In this document: piece by piece, positions 1 to 10,546 of the stretch
How the letters are laid out: each line of letters starts with the position of its first letter
Position numbering within the stretch: position 1 is the first letter of the stretch
NCBI RefSeq assembly: GCF_016458275.1
Contig: NZ_JAEMHM010000032.1
Coordinates: 1 to 40,980 of the forward strand
From: Geomesophilobacter sediminis
Lineage (GTDB): Bacteria; Desulfobacterota; Desulfuromonadia; Geobacterales; Geobacteraceae
DNA: 40,980 nt
Reading direction: 5' to 3'
Program-made: the position numbers and the translations under genes
Notes under the pieces: model-generated
Told to the model about the DNA's origin: nothing
The model's input: the letters and a program-made list of their open reading frames with translations, nothing else
Database searches by the model: none

Positions 1-1
1 C

Positions 2-43
2 GAGATCGAAAAGAAACACCCGCTTAAGAAACAAGCGACGTAA
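2..43 (+). CDS. 3' end of an unidentified gene (partial)
   Basis: The first 42 bases read as thirteen codons and a TAA stop, giving EIEKKHPLKKQAT. The charged, lysine-rich end looks like a normal protein C-terminus. The gene begins outside the window and the fragment is too short to name a family. No terminator hairpin with a T-tract follows; the next element is a dispersed repeat from about 66. Confidence 0.4.
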   Translation, partial: EIEKKHPLKKQAT

Positions 44-65
44 AGCAAAAACCTAACCGGACAAC

Positions 66-164
66 GCTGGGATTTAGGGGGATTTGCTTTTGAGGTTCCG
101 TCTTCCGGTGTTCATCCGAAAACCTCAGAACCACCCTCCCCCCGCCCTCCTTTGATAAAGGGGT
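66..164. repeat. Dispersed palindromic repeat, family A, copy 1
   Basis: This intergenic stretch contains GGGATTTAGGGGGATTTG (69-86), then a C-rich/G-rich arm pair around 134-163 (CCCGCCCTCCTTT next to AAAGGGG). The same 18-mer occurs exactly at 15635-15652 and with two mismatches at 11294-11311. It is non-coding and probably a REP/MITE-like element. It separates the partial gene on the left from the leftward beta-barrel gene. Confidence 0.6.
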
Positions 165-190
165 GAGTTATTAGCTCCATCCCGGAACGA

Positions 191-853
191 CTAGAACTCG
201 AACAGCAGCCCACCCAGCGTGCTCACCCCGCCCAGGTTCACCGTCCCGCTCGGGACGGTATCGGCCACGGCACGCAGATACTTCCCTTCCACGAAGAAGT
301 AGGTGTGTTGCAAGCCGACTTCCTTCGCTGCACTTTTCGCCGCATCCGGATCGATCCGATCGAGCAGGAACTGCAGCCCGGCACGGGCATGAAAGCCGTT
401 GGTCGAGCCTCGGTTCTCCGGCGACCCGGTCGCGTTTTGCCGATAGAAAAGACGCGTGTAGCCGCCGCCGGCATAGGGAACCAGCCACTGTTTCTCGTCG
501 AACACGCCCCGAAACAGCACAAAAAGATCCAGCGGGACGATCTCCATCCGCGCCGTGTCGCCGGTGACGACCGGAGTGCTGCCGGTACTCTGGGCGGCGG
601 TCCCTTTTCCAGAGGCGTGCATGTAGCTTGCTTCCAGCCCGACCTCGACGTTACGGGTCACCTTGTAAGCGAGAGCCGCGCCGAACTCGCTGGTGTAGTT
701 CTGGCCGTAGAACGTGGACCACTGCCCCGCATCGGGAAAGAAGGCGCCCCCTTTGAATTCAAGCGACCAGTGGGGACGGGAAGCCGGGGCCTCCGCCGCA
801 AAGGCGGGCGCGCTCAAGAGCAGCAGCACGATAGCAAGGATAAGTTTTCTCAT
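191..853 (-). CDS. Small outer-membrane beta-barrel protein
   Basis: This 220-residue protein has a clear Sec signal peptide (MRKLILAIVLLLLSAPAFA, cleavage near residue 19). Short alternating strands rich in aromatic and Gly residues follow, and the chain ends in Phe, as beta-barrels recognised by the BAM complex usually do. Segments such as EVGLEASYMHA and YFFVEGKYLRA are typical strands of OmpW/OmpA-like or opacity-family barrels. I place the start at 853, where the ATG overlaps the TGA of the upstream CFI-box gene (ATGA) and sits behind a GGGAGGTG ribosome site. A longer frame upstream exists but has no support. The coupling suggests it is co-produced with the CFI-box surface protein. Its ligand or cargo is unknown. 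Confidence 0.75.
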   Translation of the reverse strand: MRKLILAIVLLLLSAPAFAAEAPASRPHWSLEFKGGAFFPDAGQWSTFYGQNYTSEFGAALAYKVTRNVEVGLEASYMHASGKGTAAQSTGSTPVVTGDTARMEIVPLDLFVLFRGVFDEKQWLVPYAGGGYTRLFYRQNATGSPENRGSTNGFHARAGLQFLLDRIDPDAAKSAAKEVGLQHTYFFVEGKYLRAVADTVPSGTVNLGGVSTLGGLLFEF

Positions 854-2688
854 CGCACACCTCCCCACCGCACCGCGGCCCTTCTTCGGAACAACACCGT
901 TGTTGCCAGTAACAGCAGGGCAAGCACGGCGACCTTGGTGACGGAGGACGTGGCGGTCAGGAAGATGGCTCCCACGACCAGCGGGAAAAGGAGCACGCGC
1001 ACCAGCGGTTTCCACACCGGGTGCTGGTTCAGGTAGTGCGCCCCGATCGGTCCGTAATGGTAGTACCAGTTGACGAAAGCCCGTCCCGGTCCGTTGGTCA
1101 TCAGGTAGCGGTCCCTGAAGTCGCGCAGCGCCTGCACCTGCCAAGCGGAGTAGAACCCGTAGGCAGCGGTGGCGATGAAGCACCCCTCCCCTTTCAGATA
1201 GGGATAGGCGACGGAGGTGGAAGGCATCTGCGACACCGAAGCGGAAAGCAGACTCATGACTGAGTTGCCGATAGGAGCGGAGACCTCCGCCGAAAGGGGC
1301 CCCTCGGAGCCATCAGCAGCCAAGGCACCGACGGCAAAAAAGTAGGCATTCTGCGCTTTGGCGATGACTCTCACGAAATAGGTCGCTCCATTGGTCAAGT
1401 TGGGGATGGTGAACGTCTGCACGTTCGCAACCTCTTTAAAAGTAGTCGGCAGCGACGCATCGGTGAAATCCGCGCCTTCATTCCAATACACCAGATAGTT
1501 CGTGGCCCCGGCAACCGCGGTCCAATGTACGATGAGCGCCCCATTGGCAGGTGTGATACTGGTTATAGTCGGAGGGGCCAGCGAAGTGACTGTTGTCGGG
1601 GTTAAGTTCTGAAGCGTAAAGCTACTGGAACTCTGCCCAGAAATATCCTGAGAACTGGTATAGCTGCCGGAAGCGGTACCGTAATGGACGCGGTAAGCGG
1701 TAACCAGATTGCTAGTGAGTGCGGTCCAGGTCAGGGTCACCGAAAAGGTCGTATCGACTTGTTGAGTTGCAGTTGCACTAACGCCAGAAACCTGGGGGAT
1801 GTTGAGTTCTGCAGCCGGGCCCCCGTACGCGCCCATATCGGAGATAGTCTGATCAGGATTTTTGATGGTTGGATCACCGGCATGAATCGCTGGGGAGCCG
1901 GGCTGCAGGTGGAAGTCCTTTCCCGGGTCAACAAATTGGGGGTCAGAGGAAGTCGAGTTGTTGGGAATGTTCGACGCATCGAGCTGGCTGATAGGGATGC
2001 CAGCATTGGCTTTCGGATTAAAGAGGTTATATAAGACACTCGGAGCCGATTCTGAACCGGCAATGGCAGGAGTATTGGATGAAAAGATGTTGTTCTTAAT
2101 TGCAATACTGGCGGTTGTGTTTATTGCCGTTCCGTTCAGATAAAAAGTGTTGTTGGTTATGGTTGTAGAGGCACTCGCATTTTGGATCGCAGTACTGCTG
2201 CTGCCAACTTTGAAGACGTTATTGCTGATGGTAGTGCCAGTTACACTACTGCTGATAGAAATCCCGGTTCCCGTGATGAAGGTGAAACGGCGTATCGTGA
2301 TATTGGAGGTGTTGCCGGAAATAGTGAAAGTAACTCCAGACGAACTGCCGCTGGTGACAATAGTATCTTTAGTACTGGTTCCCTCGATGACTACACTACT
2401 CATCCCCTTCCCACCGGTTTTGGAGTCATCGATCAACACAGCGCCGGTATACTGGTTAGTCGCGTCTGCCGCGACCTCAATCAGAAAATCACCGGGGCTG
2501 ACAGAGCTTGCACGGACCGAGGCTACGTGGTCAATGGCCTGCTGAATGGTGGTGAAGTGGTTGGAGTCACCGGAATTTGCCGTGTGCGAGACGGTCAGGG
2601 TGGTGGTTGCCCGTGCCGCCCCCGGAACCGCAACAGAAGCCAGAACTACGAAGATTGCCACCAGTATGATGTGGGTTCGTTTCAACAT
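850..2688 (-). CDS. Secreted beta-helix/fibronectin III protein with CFI-box C-terminal anchor
   Basis: This is a 612-residue protein. A signal peptide (about residues 1-27) is followed by a Ser/Thr/Asn/Ile-rich stretch (about 40-270) with the periodicity of right-handed parallel beta-helices of the NosD/pectate-lyase type (motifs ITIRRFTF, TTISNNVF, TTITNNTF). A region resembling one or two fibronectin type III domains spans about 285-460. At residue 503 begins CFIATAAYG, the hallmark of CFI-box C-terminal sorting-type domains in Geobacter relatives. Near the end there is a hydrophobic region (about 562-601) and a basic tail (RRRAAVRW). I infer a surface or cell-envelope protein processed or anchored through the C-terminus. 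The start at 2688 is preferred over 2706 because of the GGGAGGGG ribosome site just upstream. It overlaps the beta-barrel gene by 4 bp. Confidence 0.75.
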   Translation of the reverse strand: MLKRTHIILVAIFVVLASVAVPGAARATTTLTVSHTANSGDSNHFTTIQQAIDHVASVRASSVSPGDFLIEVAADATNQYTGAVLIDDSKTGGKGMSSVVIEGTSTKDTIVTSGSSSGVTFTISGNTSNITIRRFTFITGTGISISSSVTGTTISNNVFKVGSSSTAIQNASASTTITNNTFYLNGTAINTTASIAIKNNIFSSNTPAIAGSESAPSVLYNLFNPKANAGIPISQLDASNIPNNSTSSDPQFVDPGKDFHLQPGSPAIHAGDPTIKNPDQTISDMGAYGGPAAELNIPQVSGVSATATQQVDTTFSVTLTWTALTSNLVTAYRVHYGTASGSYTSSQDISGQSSSSFTLQNLTPTTVTSLAPPTITSITPANGALIVHWTAVAGATNYLVYWNEGADFTDASLPTTFKEVANVQTFTIPNLTNGATYFVRVIAKAQNAYFFAVGALAADGSEGPLSAEVSAPIGNSVMSLLSASVSQMPSTSVAYPYLKGEGCFIATAAYGFYSAWQVQALRDFRDRYLMTNGPGRAFVNWYYHYGPIGAHYLNQHPVWKPLVRVLLFPLVVGAIFLTATSSVTKVAVLALLLLATTVLFRRRAAVRWGGVR

Positions 2689-2790
2689 ACCCCTCCCGTC
2701 CGCCATCGCCCGCGAAAGCGAGGGCGCTGCCCAGAAATGATCCGCGCATGATATCCGTTTACGTTTTCATTGGCGAGCGTTTTTTGGACG

Positions 2791-2820
2791 AAAAAGGCAG
2801 CCCCGCGGGGCTGCCTTTTT
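2791..2820 (-). terminator. Intrinsic terminator after the TPR gene
   Basis: A perfect 30-bp palindrome with GGCAGCCCC arms, flanked by five A and five T residues, lies 30 bp beyond the stop of the leftward TPR gene. It would form a GC-rich stem ending in U5 in either direction. Confidence 0.85.
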
Positions 2821-2850
2821 CTTTCCCTATTCTTATATATGCGGTCCCGA

Positions 2851-4767
2851 TTACTCCTGGGACTTTTTCTTCTTCTTGCCTTTCTTGGCCTTGCCCTTGC
2901 TGGATTTGGCCTTGGTAGCCTTTTCCTTCTTCGACTTCCCTTTCTTGCCTTTCAGCTTCTTGCCGTGCTTCCCTTTTTGGCTGCGGTAGTGGCGCGGCTC
3001 CGGAGAAAGCTCGTCACGGATGTTGCTCAAAAGGACCGTCGGCTCCTCCAACTCCGGATCGGCCTTCTTGGCCGCCTCAAGCGATGCCTTCGCCTCCTCG
3101 ATCTTGCCGCTCTTCATCTGGACCCGCCCCATGGCATTGAGCGCCTTGGCATGGTCCGGCTTGAGCTTGACCGCTTCCTGGTACTGCTCGGTGGCGGCAT
3201 CGTAGTTCTTCTGGAACTCGTAGACCAGGCCAAGCTTGTAATGGGCGTTCGGATCTTCCGGAGTGAGCTCTACCCCTTCCTTGAGCAGCTTCGCCAGCTC
3301 GTCGTAATTCTTGTTCTTCACGTAGATCGAGGTGAGCGCGGTGCGGGCGTCCGCGTCGTCCTTCTTGAGACGCAGCACCTCGCGGTATTCCGCGGCGGCC
3401 TCGTCGCTCATATTCCTTTTGCGCTGCAGCGCAGCGAGTTCCTGGTGCGCCTCCAGCGAGTCGTGGTCGAGCTTGATCGCGGCGGCATAGGCCTCGGTGG
3501 CGGCGGGAAGGTCTTTGGCGTTCACGTAGCTGCGCGCCAGCTTGAGCTGGATCCCCGCGTCGGCGGGACGGCGCTTGATCAGTTCGCGGTACTGCTCCAG
3601 CGCCTGCTGGAAGCTGCCCCGCAGGGTGTAGATCTCGGCGAGCCGCTCACGGGCATCGTCGTTTTCCGGCGTGGTGGTGAGGACCTGGCGGTACTCAACG
3701 ACCGCTTCGTCGAGAAGCGCCTTGCGCTCGTAGATGGTGCCCAGGCTGTAGTGGAGCTGCGCGTTGTCCGCCCCGTGCCGGATTGCCTCGCGGTAGGCGG
3801 CGATCGACTCGTCGTCGCGTCCGGCCGCCGTCAGCGCATCGCCCAAATGCTGCAGCGCCACGGTGTCGCCCGGTTTCTCGGCCAGCCGGAGCCGGTACTC
3901 GTTGATCGCCTTCTCGTAATTCTTGGCGGCGCTGGCTTCATCCCCCAGCGCGATATGGTTCACCTTGGATTCCGGCTCCGGCTTGGTGGTCTCACCCGCC
4001 AGGCGGAGCTGGTATTCCATATTCTTCTTGTCCCCCTTGCGGGAGTAGCCATCGGCCAGGAGCCGGTGCACCGTCTTGTTCCCGGGATCGGCCTGTTCCG
4101 CCTGCTTCAGCTCGGTGACGGCCTGATCGGTCTCGCCGCGGGACATGAGAATCGCACCCAGGCCGAGGCGCGCCTTGGCGTCGCCGGGGGCGATCACCAG
4201 CGCCTTGCGGTACTCGTCCTCGGCCTTCTGCTTCTGCCCGGAGGCGTCGTAGACCGCGGCCAGCTCGCGGTGCAGCACTGCGTTTTCCGGGAAGGCGTTG
4301 ATCGCCTCGCCGAAATGATAAATGGAGAGGGTGTAGAGCTTGCGCTCGGCGAAGATGCGCCCGAGCCCCTCGTTGTAACGGGGATCGCCGCTTTTGAGCC
4401 CGGCGGTCAGTTCGACGGTCGCTTCGTCGGGAGCCCCCTTCTGGAGATGCAGCAGACCGAGGTTGCCGCTCGCCTGGTAGAACGAGGGGTCGAGCCGCAG
4501 CGCTTCCTTGTACTCGGAGATCGCCTTGTCGACGCTGCCGGCCCGCTCCAGTTGGACCCCTTTGAGGTAGTGCCCGGCAGGACCGCTCGGGCAAAGTTCC
4601 ATCACCCGGGTCTCGGTCTCTTTCTGCTTCTGCTCGGAGGAGTTGCCGGAAAGCTGGTTGATCAGGCTCTTAGCTTCTTTGCAGCCGTCGGAGGAGGGGA
4701 ACCAGGTGAAGCCTGTGGCAAAGAGGGTCACGGCCAGTAGTGCTGCCAGGGTCGTGCGTTTCTTCAT
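2851..4767 (-). CDS. Secreted tetratricopeptide-repeat protein with lysine-rich tail
   Basis: This is a 638-residue protein with an N-terminal signal-like segment (MKKRTTLAALLAVTLFATGF). From about residue 50 to 590 there are back-to-back 34-residue TPR units, recognisable by repeated patterns such as AISEYKEALRLDPSFYQASGN and AAEYREVLRLKKDDADAR-type helices. The last 46 residues are extremely basic: 22 are Lys, interspersed with Gly, Ser and Ala. The TPRs imply a protein-protein scaffold. The tail could bind anionic polymers such as nucleic acid, polyphosphate or LPS, but that is inference. I start at the ATG at 4767, which has AAAAGGA upstream and begins the signal peptide. A sigma70-type promoter at 4920-4948 leaves a leader of about 145 nt. 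Confidence 0.75.
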   Translation of the reverse strand: MKKRTTLAALLAVTLFATGFTWFPSSDGCKEAKSLINQLSGNSSEQKQKETETRVMELCPSGPAGHYLKGVQLERAGSVDKAISEYKEALRLDPSFYQASGNLGLLHLQKGAPDEATVELTAGLKSGDPRYNEGLGRIFAERKLYTLSIYHFGEAINAFPENAVLHRELAAVYDASGQKQKAEDEYRKALVIAPGDAKARLGLGAILMSRGETDQAVTELKQAEQADPGNKTVHRLLADGYSRKGDKKNMEYQLRLAGETTKPEPESKVNHIALGDEASAAKNYEKAINEYRLRLAEKPGDTVALQHLGDALTAAGRDDESIAAYREAIRHGADNAQLHYSLGTIYERKALLDEAVVEYRQVLTTTPENDDARERLAEIYTLRGSFQQALEQYRELIKRRPADAGIQLKLARSYVNAKDLPAATEAYAAAIKLDHDSLEAHQELAALQRKRNMSDEAAAEYREVLRLKKDDADARTALTSIYVKNKNYDELAKLLKEGVELTPEDPNAHYKLGLVYEFQKNYDAATEQYQEAVKLKPDHAKALNAMGRVQMKSGKIEEAKASLEAAKKADPELEEPTVLLSNIRDELSPEPRHYRSQKGKHGKKLKGKKGKSKKEKATKAKSSKGKAKKGKKKKKSQE

Positions 4768-4873
4768 GTAGGGTCCTTTTCGATTGATGGGAGACGCACG
4801 GCGGCATCCGACCGGCGCGGTTGGCAGGCGGTCGGCCGAGGTCGATGAGAAGAATAACCGCAATAGTTTCCAC
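4670..4873 (-). CDS. Possible leader ORF upstream of the TPR gene
   Basis: Within the leader of the TPR gene a GTG at 4873 is preceded by a strong GGAGG site with 8-nt spacing. It opens a 67-codon frame that starts with a hydrophobic stretch (ETIAVILLIDL) and overlaps the first 98 bases of the TPR gene in another frame. The ribosome site is better than that of the TPR gene itself, so translation here could modulate TPR expression. Codons inside the overlap are dictated by the other frame, and the product may have no function of its own. Confidence 0.3.
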   Translation of the reverse strand: METIAVILLIDLGRPPANRAGRMPPCVSHQSKRTLHEETHDPGSTTGRDPLCHRLHLVPLLRRLQRS

Positions 4874-4919
4874 GGGTTATTCCTCCGATTCCGATAAATA
4901 CGGCTCGGGCGGATGGCGG

Positions 4920-4948
4920 ATTATACACAGCCGGGTTCAAAAGTTCAA
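4920..4948 (-). promoter_or_regulatory. Sigma70-type promoter of the TPR gene
   Basis: On the minus strand TTGAAC (4948-4943) and TATAAT (4925-4920) are separated by exactly 17 bp, with a transcription start expected near 4913. The -10 box is a perfect match. Confidence 0.75.
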
Positions 4949-5311
4949 ACAATAAGAGAGAATCTTCAATAATGGCGGCCGTTTGCACGGGTTGTGCACA
5001 ATTTGCCGGTGCCGTCGCGGTTGGGCGCGAGGTACCGGGCACCGCGGTTGAAGGGAGACCAGGCAGCAGCCCGGCCCCGGATGCCCCCCATTGGGGCAGC
5101 CTCCTCTACCCCCTCCCCACCCTCGCGGCCGGGGCGGGGAACGGCTCCGGCACTGCCGAAGGTTAAAGCGGATTACCTTGACTTTCATGATAAAGATGGT
5201 TAAATCATCCAGACCTTTCGTCCGGGGAACCCGCACAGGCGCAGCAGCAGCGCTTCTGCCTGAAGCGGGCTTTTTTAATTAAACCGGCGAGCTGAACACC
5301 AAGGGGAAACG
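4949..5311. other. Intergenic region between TPR gene and hsp20
   Basis: With the leader to its left, this is a gene-free stretch of about 540 bp. It holds a GC-rich inverted repeat of the CCCTCCCC/GGGGCGGGG type (about 5101-5144), a candidate rightward promoter with TTGACT (5178-5183) and TTAAAT (5200-5205) 16 bp apart, and a hairpin with a T-tract (5230-5276). The short reading frames here look like GC-rich chance frames. Confidence 0.5.
5230..5276 (+). terminator. Intrinsic terminator or attenuator in the hsp20 leader
   Basis: CGCTTC (5251-5256) and GAAGCG (5262-5267) form a stem. Alternatively CCCGC and AGGC upstream pair with GCCT and GCGGG in a longer imperfect stem. Six T residues follow at 5271-5276. 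It lies between the candidate promoter and the hsp20 start, 35 bp before the ATG. It may terminate a short RNA or attenuate hsp20-lon transcription. Confidence 0.5.
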
Positions 5312-5758
5312 ATGGCGGTAATTCCGAAGGAACCGTTGGAGTGGCTGACCTTGTTCCGGCAACAGATGGACGAGATCTTCCGCTTCCTGTCGTCACTGGA
5401 AGGAAGGGAAGGGTTCGCCGCCGAAAAGGAGAGCGCGCCCCTCGTTGACATCTACGAGACCGCCGCCGGGTTCGTGGTCGAGGCGGAACTCCCGGGATGC
5501 CTGGAGGCGGATATCTCCCTGAGCATCTGCTGCTCCACGCTGGTCATCGAAGGGATCAAGAAAGAGGAGCCGCGCTCCGGAGTCAACTACATCTGTCTGG
5601 AGCGCCGTTTCGGGCGCTTCTGCCGAGCGGTGGAGATCCCCCCCTCGGTCGACCTCGACAAGGTGAAGGCCCGCTACCACAAGGGGCTGCTGACGGTCCA
5701 TCTCCCCTGGCTCGAGAACCGGCGGAGGCACATCAGAAAGATTCCGATTGAGCAATAA
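5312..5758 (+). CDS. Hsp20/alpha-crystallin small heat-shock protein
   Basis: This 148-residue protein is an ATP-independent holdase that keeps unfolding proteins soluble. The alpha-crystallin domain covers about residues 43-140, with the typical opening [20 protein letters not shown], the middle [15 protein letters not shown] and the final strand [15 protein letters not shown]. The C-terminal IxI anchor motif may be represented by IRKIPI. A GGGGAAAC sequence stands before the ATG. The gene runs straight into lon, whose ribosome site overlaps the hsp20 stop. Pairing a holdase with Lon protease fits a protein-quality-control operon, as in other Geobacter relatives. Confidence 0.9.
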   Translation: MAVIPKEPLEWLTLFRQQMDEIFRFLSSLEGREGFAAEKESAPLVDIYETAAGFVVEAELPGCLEADISLSICCSTLVIEGIKKEEPRSGVNYICLERRFGRFCRAVEIPPSVDLDKVKARYHKGLLTVHLPWLENRRRHIRKIPIEQ

Positions 5759-5768
5759 GGAGAGGTCG

Positions 5769-8227
<2,459 letters not shown>

Positions 8228-8231
<4 letters not shown>

Positions 8232-9202
8232 AACTTGCGGAGGTCGGCGAATTCGGCCTGATCCGCCGGATCGCCGAAAAGATACCGGCCCACCGCAGCG
8301 TCGTCCTCGGCATCGGGGACGACGCTGCGGGCATCCTTCCCTCAGCCGGCTGCATCACCCTCATCACCTCGGACATGCTGCTGGAGGGGGTCCACTTCGA
8401 CCTCTCCTTCAGCGATCCCATCTCCCTGGGACGCAAATCCCTCGCGGTCAACCTCTCCGACCTCGCCGCGATGGGGGCGCTCCCCCGGCAGTTCCTCCTC
8501 TCCCTGGGTCTTCCCCGCAGCATCGAAGTCGAGTTCATCGACCGGTTCATGGAAGGGGTCCTTGCCACCGCGCGGAGCTACGGCGCCATCCTGGTCGGCG
8601 GCGACACCTGCGCCTCGAAAAGCGGCCTAGTCATCTCCATTACCGCCCTCGGCGAACAGCGGCCGGAGCGCGTCCTGAAGCGAAGCGCGGCGCGGGTCGG
8701 GGATCTGGTATTCGTAACGGGTACCCTGGGGGATGCGGCGGCGGGATTGGAGCTTTTGCAGCGTGGGGTCAGGGAGGGAAGGCTGGTGGACCGGCAGCTC
8801 GCGCCGGAGCCCCGGGTTGCGGCCGGCGCCGCCTTGGCCGACGCGGGATTCGTCCACGCCATGATCGACGTAAGCGACGGGCTCGTTTCCGACCTCGGGC
8901 ACATCTGCGAGCTTTCCGGAGTCGGGGCCAAGGTCGAGGTCGAGCTGCTCCCGCTTTCCGAGGAATACCGCCGCGTCTGCGGCGCCGATCCGTACCCGCT
9001 CGCCCTTTCCGGGGGCGAGGACTACGAACTTCTCTTCACCGCCGCGCCGGGCCAGGAAAAGAACGTCCTGGCGCTCATGCAGCGCCTGGGGCTGCAGACC
9101 TCGATCATCGGGGAGATCACCGATGGCAAAGGGGTCGAGCTCTTCCGGCCGGACGGCTCCCCGTACTCCCCCGCCAAATCAGGATTCGACCACTTCGGCT
9201 AG
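8228..9202 (+). CDS. thiL: Thiamine-monophosphate kinase ThiL
   Basis: This 324-residue protein phosphorylates thiamine monophosphate to the active cofactor thiamine diphosphate. Family landmarks are the N-terminal [10 protein letters not shown], the GIGDDAAG metal-binding motif (about 28-35), [12 protein letters not shown], the Asp/Ser-rich [17 protein letters not shown] and the late [10 protein letters not shown]. Length is normal for ThiL. The start is GTG at 8228, overlapping the lon stop by 4 bp, with GGAG about 7 nt upstream. Its stop overlaps the stop of the convergent yjbQ gene, whose relatives can make thiamine phosphate. I see no TPP riboswitch ahead of it, consistent with expression from the hsp20-lon promoter. 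Confidence 0.95.
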
Positions 9203-9609
9203 ACCGACGGCTCGGTCACGATCCGGATCGCCACCTTGCGGTCCCGCGGCCCGTCGAACTCGCAGAAGTACACCGCCTGCCAGGTTCCCAACAGCAGTTT
9301 CCCCTTGTCGATGAAGAGCCTCAGCGAGCTTCCCATGATGGAGGCCTTGACGTGCGCCGCCGCATTTCCTTCGGCGTGGGTGAAGTACGGCGAGTTGTGC
9401 GGCACCGCCCGGTCCAGAAAGGAGATGATGTCCCGCTTGACCGCCGGGTCGGCCCCCTCGTTCACGGTGAGTCCCGCGGTGGTGTGCATCACGAAGAGAT
9501 CGCAGCAGCCGCTGGCAACCCGCAGGTTGTCGATCATCTCCTCGATCCGCTCCGTGATGTCGATCATCTCCGACCGTTCCCGGCTCTTCAGGTTCAGATA
9601 GCGCACCAT
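9199..9609 (-). CDS. yjbQ: YjbQ family protein (secondary thiamine-phosphate synthase)
   Basis: This 136-residue protein belongs to the YjbQ/UPF0047 family. Recognisable features are the MHTTAGLTVNEGADP motif (41-55), HNSPYFTHAEGNAAAHVKAS with its conserved His residues, and the C-terminal GTWQAVYFCEFDGPR. Family members form small trimers with a His/Glu pocket. E. coli YjbQ has weak thiamine-phosphate synthase activity able to replace ThiE, although the physiological role is debated. The gene faces thiL tail to tail and the two stop codons share the palindrome CTAG. A thiamine link is therefore plausible here but not shown. Confidence 0.9.
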   Translation of the reverse strand: MVRYLNLKSRERSEMIDITERIEEMIDNLRVASGCCDLFVMHTTAGLTVNEGADPAVKRDIISFLDRAVPHNSPYFTHAEGNAAAHVKASIMGSSLRLFIDKGKLLLGTWQAVYFCEFDGPRDRKVAIRIVTEPSV

Positions 9610-9750
9610 GGTAGGCCTCCTTGGTTGTTCCCCTCGCCCGGTCCGACCGGTCCCGGCGGGGAAGACTCCAGCATTAAATCGGCATAAGATAAACCAGCCA
9701 CCGCCTGCGAACCCGCGCTGCGTGCGGCTTCACCACCACCCCGGGCAGGG

Positions 9751-9779
9751 TTGAAAAAAAAGGCGATCTGTGCTCTAAT
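9751..9779 (+). promoter_or_regulatory. Sigma70-type promoter of the folK operon
   Basis: TTGAAA (9751-9756) and TCTAAT (9774-9779) are 17 bp apart. Transcription would begin near 9786, only one to three bases before the GTG start of folK, so the mRNA appears leaderless. Confidence 0.7.
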
Positions 9780-9787
9780 CGCAGGCT

Positions 9788-10276
9788 GTGCAAGAGTCGG
9801 TTTACATAGGGCTCGGCGCCAATCTCGGCGACCGGGAACTCGCCCTGCTCAGGGCGGTTGCGGAGCTCGGCAAGCTCCCAAACACCCGGATCACCGCCCT
9901 TTCCCCGTTCTACGAAACGGAGCCGGTCGGCGTGACCGACCAGCCCAAGTTCTTAAACGCAGCCGCCCGACTCGCGACGGCGCTCCCCCCCTTGGAACTG
10001 CTCGATTGTCTCAAAAAGATCGAGGTCGAAGTCTTCGGACGCAAACCCTCCGGCAAGTGGGGGCCGCGCAGCATGGACCTCGACATTCTCATCTATGGCG
10101 ACGAGGTCGTCTCCGAAGAGCGGCTCACGATTCCGCACCCGCGGCTTCACGAGCGGCGCTTCGTGCTCAAGCCTCTTTGCGACATCGCCCCGGACCTGCG
10201 GCACCCGGTCCAGGGAAAGACGGTGACCGAACTTCTCGCGGCGCTTCCCGCCGGCGGGAACGTGACACGGGTTTAG
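9788..10276 (+). CDS. folK: 2-amino-4-hydroxy-6-hydroxymethyldihydropteridine pyrophosphokinase
   Basis: This 162-residue enzyme transfers pyrophosphate from ATP to the pterin alcohol in folate biosynthesis. Typical segments are the start [12 protein letters not shown], the [11 protein letters not shown] loop, and the family signature [12 protein letters not shown] followed by [16 protein letters not shown]. The GTG at 9788 is the only start that preserves the first beta strand. No ribosome site fits, because the predicted transcription start falls almost on this codon. Folate supply connects loosely with the methylene-THF reductase fusion encoded 4 kb downstream. Confidence 0.95.
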   Translation: MQESVYIGLGANLGDRELALLRAVAELGKLPNTRITALSPFYETEPVGVTDQPKFLNAAARLATALPPLELLDCLKKIEVEVFGRKPSGKWGPRSMDLDILIYGDEVVSEERLTIPHPRLHERRFVLKPLCDIAPDLRHPVQGKTVTELLAALPAGGNVTRV

Positions 10277-10285
10277 GAGCACGCG

Positions 10286-10546
10286 ATGCGGATACTGATC
10301 TGGATTCTCCTCGGGTACCTCGTCTACCGGATGCTCCGCGCCAAGCGCACTCCGGAGCTCCCCAAGGAAGACACGGCCACCGAAACCTTCCAGGACCCGG
10401 TCTGCGGCGTCTTCATACCGGAATCCGACGCGGTGGTCGGACGCCTCGATGGAAAGAAAATCCATTTCTGCTCCATGGCCTGCCTGGAGCGCTACCAGAA
10501 AGAACTGGCAAACGACAACAAAAACAACACGCGGAGGGAAGAATGA
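10286..10546 (+). CDS. Small membrane-anchored YHS-type protein
   Basis: This 86-residue protein has one N-terminal transmembrane helix ([17 protein letters not shown]). A short linker leads to a YHS/TRASH-like segment (about 37-75) with [14 protein letters not shown] and [11 protein letters not shown], giving three Cys residues that could bind metal. YHS domains often accompany heavy-metal transport or redox proteins, but the function of this protein is unknown. Its stop overlaps the start of the transaldolase gene (ATGA), so the two are translationally coupled. Confidence 0.75.
   Translation: MRILIWILLGYLVYRMLRAKRTPELPKEDTATETFQDPVCGVFIPESDAVVGRLDGKKIHFCSMACLERYQKELANDNKNNTRREE

Noticed and set aside
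2770-4740. 656-codon rightward frame opposite the TPR gene
   Set aside because: It is the antisense shadow of the TPR repeats. The minus-strand protein has clear TPR units, a signal peptide and a promoter.
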